The position numbers and the translations under genes were made by a program. Of a DNA stretch of 64,000 nucleotides, positions 10,455 through 18,800 are shown one piece after another. This DNA is from Antedon mediterranea (Eukaryota > Echinodermata > Crinoidea > Comatulida > Antedonidae): NCBI RefSeq assembly GCF_964355755.1, contig NC_092679.1, positions 15,612,932-15,676,931 on the forward strand, written 5' to 3'. A model generated the notes under the pieces. The model saw only the letters and a program-made list of their open reading frames with translations. It had not been told where the DNA came from and made no database searches. Numbering within the stretch: the stretch's first letter is position 1; each line of letters opens with the position of its first letter.

Positions 10455-12857
10455 ATGGACGGTTTTCACTACTCGGAGAATATCCAACAAGGAGAGGGAG
10501 ATGGTGATGTTGTCATCGTTCCTGATCTTTCAGACAAATCCCAGCATTGGGTTTACGCCCAGTCTACCACGGAATGCCTGTCAGAAGAAAAACCATATTT
10601 TATGGTGACAATTGTTGAATTAGGTATCAGTGGTATTATCATAGTAGTGGTACTGTAGCTTGGAGGCTGAAATTGAAATAATCCAAGGTCCTAAGTTCAA
10701 ATTCTGCCCCAGTACCATGATTTTTCTTATGATCAAAACAACACCACTACCTACTGTAAAACCTTGCACATGATATTTTAGCTCTAAAAAATTATTGATG
10801 GATATTGCTTGTCCTGGTGGTTAACACATTGACTGCCAAGCCATTTTCCGTAATTTCTGTCCCAGTGCCAAGTCCCGTTTACATATTAAATTACAGTTTG
10901 AAAGTGTAACATCTGGTCATATATCTGACCCCCATCCTCTGACCCACCCTATCATCGAGAGATAAAAACAGTAAACCACACTGAATCATTTCATCCTTTA
11001 TTATTTTTATTTACTATTAGCGCAATTTATGACATGTTTGAGATGATTATATTGAGTGTGAGGGCGCCATCGTATCAACCATATTCAATGCATGAGGGAA
11101 TAAACACAAACAAACATATGACATTTATTTTTAGATTATCGTTTACGTACATCATTCATAAACTGCCATGCTATAATTCCTGTTCCAATCACCACTGCCA
11201 GCGATTCTACATACAATACAAAAGTGCTACGATTTTGACGTAGTATTACGTCTTGGCAAGTAGCGACACGCAATTTTTTACGTATAAATACGCCGTGGCA
11301 GTGAACGTGTTAAATAATAGTATAGAGAAGAATGCATGATTTTTTATAAATTTTTTTATATAATTATAAAAATGTATATCCATTATTTTCAGCAAAAGAT
11401 GCCACTGTTGCTCTTGGAATCGGTAGCGAGACATACCTAGATACCGACGATAAAGATGACGAAGAAACACCGCAAACGATAAAGAAGAAGTTTTCAATGG
11501 CATATTTTAGCGATGATGGCAGTATAGCAAATCCAGCGAGATCAAGTGTATCGGAAATGGCTCCTACTTACAAAAAAGGTAAAAAAGACAGAACCCATAT
11601 CAACAGTGTCCAGTTAATACGACATAATATATAGGCCTACAGTATTATAAGATGACAGCAATTTTAACATGGTATCATTATTATTCATATCATATTCATA
11701 TTTGCTTTATTTTAGGGGATAATGTGGCTTTGTTGTTGGACTATCTTGACAACAAGCGAGCATTAGTTTCGTTTTTGAAAAATGAAGAAGTTGTTTTTCG
11801 ACAGTGGATGAAAAAGGAGATTTTACTACCCACCATCAATGTCTGGTGGGGGTCGGCAGAACTCGGTGTCACATGGTCTTCTGATTTAGCAGCCATACCT
11901 CAGTTTGATTGTGTAAGCTATGACAATAGATAAAACTGAAATACTGAATCATGATATTATTCAGTTATGCAATAGTTAATATACATCTATCCTTATCACT
12001 AATAATAGGTTGTTTTATTAGGCATATCGGATTGATCTATTTTGAGGTCACGACCTAGCTTTTTGATCTACTGTTTCTATCTGAGCTGTGCTAGTAGATC
12101 TTTTGTGAGCAATTTAAAAAAGTCGAGTGAATAGAGGGGTTTCGCAATCTTACGAATACGATAACGAAAACAGATACGTCACGCACACGTATTCGTTTTC
12201 GTAAGCCATAAAAAAATCTGTTTCGCATGGCAACGAAATATTGAGGCGCGTCCAAAATATGACTGCGGTAAATTTGAGCAAAGCGCATGTACGTGTTGCT
12301 TGACTGCCTAGGCCTAGCGTAACATCAAAGCGAGTGAGGACTTTAAAAACTGCTATTTATCAAAATTTACTTGGCATTTTAGTAAATTACTTTAGTAAAT
12401 TACTTTCAATAAATCTATAATTATATTATAATCATGAATCATTCCTGATTCAAATGCAAAATGTGCAAATAGATAAAAAACTATACTCGTTTTGTAGTTA
12501 CGAATATGACTGGTGATATTCGTCAACACGAATACGCTTTACGAATATGAAATGGGGATCAGCTCAAAAGTTTCACAAATGTATGACGTATCCGTTATCG
12601 TATTCGTAAGGTTGCGAAACCTCCCTATTTAAGAAAGTCGAGTCATTTACACCTATTGACTCAAAGCAAATTTTAAACCATCATCAATCAAATTGTGTTT
12701 AAAATTACAAACAATAATGCTTTTTTTCTTAATTTTTTTCAGGAAAATCTTTCCCAGTGGTCAATGCCAGACTTTGTGAGTGTAGATGACGATACATTCC
12801 ACATGAAGTCTGCCTCTGGACCTGCTGCTCTCCAGTCCCCATGCCCATTCGTAGAAG
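10455..12857 (+). CDS. SPRY-TIR gene exons 1-4: first SPRY-like module and linker
   Basis: Exons 1-3 encode SPRY-like module 1, with a strand ending FMVTIVELG, then ALGIGS, AYFSDDGS, GDNVALLLDYL, VSFLKNEEVVFRQ and LPTINVW. It is the most divergent of the four: the usual GGFYP element has been replaced. Exon 4 begins a linker (ENLSQWSMPDFVSVDDDTF) that leads into module 2. Intron phases are 1, 1, 0 and 1. The same phase run recurs in exons 8-11. Confidence 0.75.
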
Positions 12858-15800
12858 GTAACTAATTTACATTTTACCTTGGTTACCACAAAATTCAAAC
12901 CGTTGCTTTCACGATGTGCTGATATAGCTTCCTCTACACTAGACATACGACATCAACAGTGCCGATAAAAAAAAAACCAAATGCATGTTTCATTCCAATG
13001 AAGTCAAGAATTGAAAATTCTTCTACAGGAATAGGTGTCGCCTAAATAGGGGTTTGCCATAATGATATAGATATTGACTTTTCATTGCACAGGAAAATGT
13101 TCCCTGAACAGGCTGTCCCAAAGGAGGGAATCTAATGATGCTTAACTCGTTTTCCCTCATTTTGGTATATCAAATAATAATTCTACTTTTTGTCACTACA
13201 GATACCTACTATGAGATTACACTATGTAACATGGGAGAAGGTGTTAAGCTTGGACCTGTGATAGGCCTAACATCTGCTTACATTGAAGAGGACGAGTTGC
13301 CAGGAAATACGACTGGAGCTATCGGATATAGCGCCGTAGATGGTGCAATTATGTGTGAAACAATGTTTAAAGGTAAGCACAAAAGAGACGGGAATCGTCG
13401 AAAAGGTTGGCCCATGGTTAGAGGCGCAATTAAACAAGTTGAAATTGTTTACATTATGTATGGCAACTTCTTTACAATGTAAAAAATGTAGCTACTAGGG
13501 AGTTTTCGCAACCTTACGAATACGATAACGAAAACGGATACGTCACACATTTGTGAAACTTCTGAGCTGATCCCTATTTCATATTCGTAAGGCGTATTCG
13601 TGTTGATGAATATCACCAGTCATTAACTAAGTCAGTAACAAAAAAACGAGTATAGTTTTTGATCTGTTTTGCACATTTTGCATTTGAATCAGGAATGATT
13701 CATGATTATAATATAATTATACTTTTATTGAAAGTAATTTACCAAAGTAATTTACTAAAATGCCAGGTCAATTTTGATAAATAGCAGTTTATAAAGTCCT
13801 CACTCGCTTTGATGTTACGCTAAGCCTAGGCAGCCGAACACCAAGCAACACGTACCTGCGCTTCGCTTAAATTTACCGCAGTCATATTTTGGACGGCGCC
13901 CTCAATATTTCGTTGCCATGCGAAAAACGAATACGTGTGCGTGACGTTTTCGTTATCGTATTCGTAATATTGCGAAAACTCCCGATTATTTATCTGTCCT
14001 CAACAATCGTAAAAATGTATCATCATATACAATTCACTGTAGAATGCATTCAGAGAGCCTTCATGTGCAACGAGGAGATCGAGGAGGAGACAATTATTGT
14101 TGATAGAAATAAAGTCAAAATATGCATTTAAAACTACGTGACAAAAAAATGCGATGTGCCCATATATGGACATGATGATGTCATATCACTACCATATTTG
14201 GGAACATCAAACTTTTTTTGTCAAACTAGTTTGATAGTGTAAACAGAGCTTTATACATGTTCAGTTTATCATTTCTTATTATGTCATTATCGATAGTCAA
14301 CTCTCCCAATATCGGACACTCTGAAAACTGTAAACTTCTCAAAACCAGACTTTCCATTTTACCATTAAAAACACATTTCAAATACCCGACTTTCTGGAAA
14401 ACCAGACATATTTGGAGAGTTGACCGTATACAGTATAATCACTCTCACTGGTGACCAGGATAACAACCAATAATATTATGTAATAAAACTATCTCTTCTC
14501 ATTGTAGTTCAAACACTTGGGAATGAAGCAAAATGTAAACAAGGTGATGTCATCGGATTAGGCTTGCTATTTGCCGACAAGAACATCACTGGAAGACGTT
14601 TAGAGCAGCCAGTGGTTGTGTACTTTACTCGCAATGGGGAGGTACTATTTCATCAATGCATTGATCAGCCTTCTGGTGGATTCTATCCAACTATTGGACT
14701 AGCTGCTCCAGGTATTTAAAACATTTAAATCATCTTTATCAATATTGTGATGTCATCATTGCTGTTATGATTATTATAATTATTGTATTCAGTTACTTTT
14801 GCAATTGAGTAAGGGCCACTTAGTGTTACTATTTTCCAGATATTGAAGTTTCTTATCTTTTTTATGTCATACCATGAATCTTTGTTTTACACTTATACAG
14901 AGTCTGTGGTGCGAGTAAATATGAAGGCAACATCACCAGATATACCTGAAGAGGAGGCATGGATAAAAGAGGCAATGAAACCAAAACCATTAACGTTTAT
15001 GGGTAAGTCATTTGTCAGGCATGTGCAGCAAGTAAAGTAGCAAGTTGGTGATATAGCATGATGGTAGTACGGTGGCATGATGTAGTGCTATCACATAATG
15101 TTAGTGCTTATAGTGTTTTGGCAGCCATGTGCCATGAAGGTGATGCTATAGCATGATGGTACTATAGCACTGTAGCATGATGTAGTGCTATTGCATAATG
15201 GTAGTGCTTATAGCATGATGGCAGCCATGTGGCATGCTATATAACATGATGTTGGTGCTATCACATTATAGTAGCACTGTGGCATAATGGTAGTGCTATT
15301 GCATGATGGAAGTGCTAATAGCATGATAGTAGCACTGTGGTACAAGGGTAGCACTGTAGCATGCTATAACATTATATATTTTAATTATTGTGTATTTAGG
15401 GTTTATTTTCCATTCACAGTTCTTGAGATGCCTAAACCTCACGATGTGACCCATGAAGAAGGTGAAACTACAGGCCTGTTCCGCTATCATGAACAAATTG
15501 GACCACCAACTGGGCAAGATTCAAGTACAATTAGACCCGTGGCTAATGTTGTAAGCGGGAAATTAATTCAGTTACAAAGGACGTTGACCCCAGAGGAACC
15601 TAGTTTTACAATCGAAATTACTGATGCAGGTGGGTTTGTGTGAAACAATGTTTAAACCTTGCTTGCCTACCCAAAGTTCTGGGTTCGAATCCTACATGAC
15701 AATGTTTCTTCTCAAATTTGAAGGGTTAAATTGTTTCTAACGAAAAATTTATCAAATACAATGTTATTTCTTTTTAGGGGAAAAAAGTATCATCAGTATG

Positions 15801-18800
15801 GGTGTTAGCAGAAGCAGGCAATCAGTTGGTTCAATGCCTGGCAAATTAACAGGAACTGCTGGCTACTATTCAGAAGGACAAATTGTACAAAATGGAGTTG
15901 GAAGCTCTAAAGCTGTGAAATATACTACAGGTAAAATGAATTATTCAAAGGATCTGACAGATCTGACTCCTTTTTCTAAAGTGTTGTATTCAGTATTTAA
16001 CTAGAGACTAGCAGCAGAAGTGATGGTAAATAGGCCTAACTTATTTGGCCTAGCTAATGACAATAGCCCCCAACAGGATTGGAAAAATTAAATATAATAT
16101 CTTAAATTTGAATAAACAAATGAGAAAAAGAGTAAAAAAAAAATTGTCCATACCGTATATTGGGATGCTGAATAGGGCCCATACAGTCTTCGTCTGGCTG
16201 TTAAATTTAATTAAAATTGTATGTCATAAGAAATGTTTTTGCAAGCCCAAGTATAAATTAATCTGAAAGTATAGTAGTAGTATTCGATAACTAAAAAATC
16301 CAACTTTGTTTAAAGCTCTGTCTGCACTAGTAGTAGTACTGTACTGTAGTTTGACAAAAAAATGTGTGGTGTGACATCATGTCCATATATGGTCACATCG
16401 CATTTTTTTGTCACATAACGTTTAATAGTGCAGAGAGAGAATGTAACATTCATTAAATTACTATTAATCATTACAGGTGATATAATTGGATGTTGCGTTG
16501 AATACTTCAGTAGTAAACAGGTTCTACGATTTACTAACAATGGTCAGCTTGTTGGAAAAGCAATCATAAGTGGCACAGAAACTGACCTTTTTCCATGTCT
16601 TGGATTCCGTGGTGAACAAAGTACGGTTAATGTGGTATGGCCGGAAAATAAACCAAATATCCCTTCTTTCAATCAGGTATGCATTGGTCAGATGTTTGCT
16701 TTACTCAGTACATTGAGAACTATTTGCAAATAAAACTCCTGAATGGGATTCGAACCCACAACCTCCAGATCACATAGCCTGGTATCTATTTTAAATTTAC
16801 ATAAAGAAGTTAGATATCAAAGGTTAACATTATAGATCAGACAAATAGATTGTAATTTTTTGTTTCTGTATCCACCATTTATACCTACGTGAATTGCTGC
16901 CATATTTAAAGTATGACAATCCTTATCCTGCATATTTCTAGAAGAAGAGGGAATAATTTTATTGACTGTGTTCACAAATCATACTTTGGCTAAGGGTAAC
17001 ATTTCACTGAATACCATTATGGCAATCTAACAACATGAAACTGAGCTCGCCTTGCCAAGATAGAAACTTGTAACGGTCCTTTCATCTTATGTCTGGCTGC
17101 AACAAATACCAAAAGTACTGTACTATGTTCATATTCTCCTTGATGTGCGATGTCCGCTAAGGAGCGTGGAAGTGACCATGTTGCAGCCACAGATAAACCC
17201 TTTGATCTCTGAAGCTCAGCATCCTGTTTTTAGATTGCCTTAATACCACTAACAGAAATTCTTATATATTTATTGCCAATACCTTGTGAAGTAATATCTC
17301 ACTTACTGTAAGTGTGATTGGTGGAACAGATGTCATTTATAATTTCCCCTCTTCTTTTGTAGGCAAGCCTTTCAAATTGGGTGATGTCACCAAAGCTGTC
17401 TATCAATGGTTTTTCAATATTTGTTGAGAATAAAACGAGAAAGTTAAAACCTTTGGTTTTAAGATCTCCTATACCACTATCAAAAGGTACAGTATTCATA
17501 GTGACATAGCCTTGCAACATGTACGTTTCACAATCTATATGTCCTATGTAATTGCATATTGTAACCTCATGCTGACTGCAGCCCTGACAGAATCTAGAGC
17601 ATGTCAAATATTTCAGATACACTAACATTTTTAAATATAACAGTAGATATTAATTTTAGAACATTTTCTCTATTAAATCTAGATTGGAAATATTTTGAGG
17701 TCAAAGTTGACAGTGGTGCTCTTCCATCCTTTGATCAAGAGCTAAGCAAAGCTCCAGCTGTAGCTCTGACTAACGACATGTCCAATCGCATTCACAAACA
17801 CCTCGCACACGACAAAGAATCGCGATACGTACGTTTAGGCTTCCGAAAGAAATCCTTCTACTGGCGAAACGATGTAGAACTTCTTACAAAAGAATCAAAC
17901 AAAGATATGATGACCGAGTTGCAGTCATATGTTAAGGTCGGGGACACAATAGGGTTTGGGGTGTTGTATTCAGGTGCAATAAAAGCAGCAGACGATCGGG
18001 CTGAACAGGCTGTGATGGTTTATTGTTGTATCAATGGGCGTGTTGTGTTTCACAAACCAGTAATGCAGCCTGTAGGAGGGTTCTATCCTTCTATTACGCT
18101 ATATAAAAAAGGTGAATATAAAATATTAAATAAGATTCAGAATATCATTGTTTATTATTCATGAATATGCATAAACATCGTCACTATTTGTGCATTCATT
18201 AAAATGCATAAACATCATCACTGGGTATGCATTCACGAATATGCATGAACATCATCACTATTTATTTATAATCATAACTTTACTTAAATTTACAGGTGAC
18301 AGAATGACAATAAATCACATGAGTGAACCACCTGTAGATCAGCTTTCATCTGATTGGTCAACTGAATTAATATCATGGACTGAGCAACTTATGGCTATTA
18401 AAAAATCACAAGGTAAGGACCACTTTTTTCTTGTGCATTTTACAAACTCCTACCATAGAGGTATAAAATCTCCGTCTCCATGCTCCGACTGTTCATACAT
18501 TGTAAATATAAATTTTGTTATGTTTTCAGAACCGAAATTGACAAATGATGACAGAAGACGAAGGGTAGCAGAATCAGTGACCCGACCTGAGAATCATTTA
18601 AATAAAGTTCATGTGTATGTACATTGTGATGAACCTCGTTACACAGAAACGACACACATACAAGCAGGGTGAGGCTGTCATTTAACATGTTGTGCTTTAG
18701 TGTTTTAGGATAGAAATTGTCCAAACCTAAAGCTTGTTTGTGTATGATAATTTGTTTTACATTTCTCCCAGGCTGGATACTCTAGGATTCCAAACCTCCA

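Noticed and set aside
13093-13150. Possible extra exon after GCACAG in the SPRY-TIR gene
   Set aside because: It is in a usable phase, but runs into a stop (TAA) before any GT donor. Splicing 12857 to 13202 keeps the SPRY strand order.
16677-16733. Read-through of SPRY-TIR exon 10 using a later GT at 16691
   Set aside because: It would rescue phase with exon 12, but exon 11 (17363-17486) fits both phases and aligns with exon 4, so the strong CAG/gtatgc donor is preferred.
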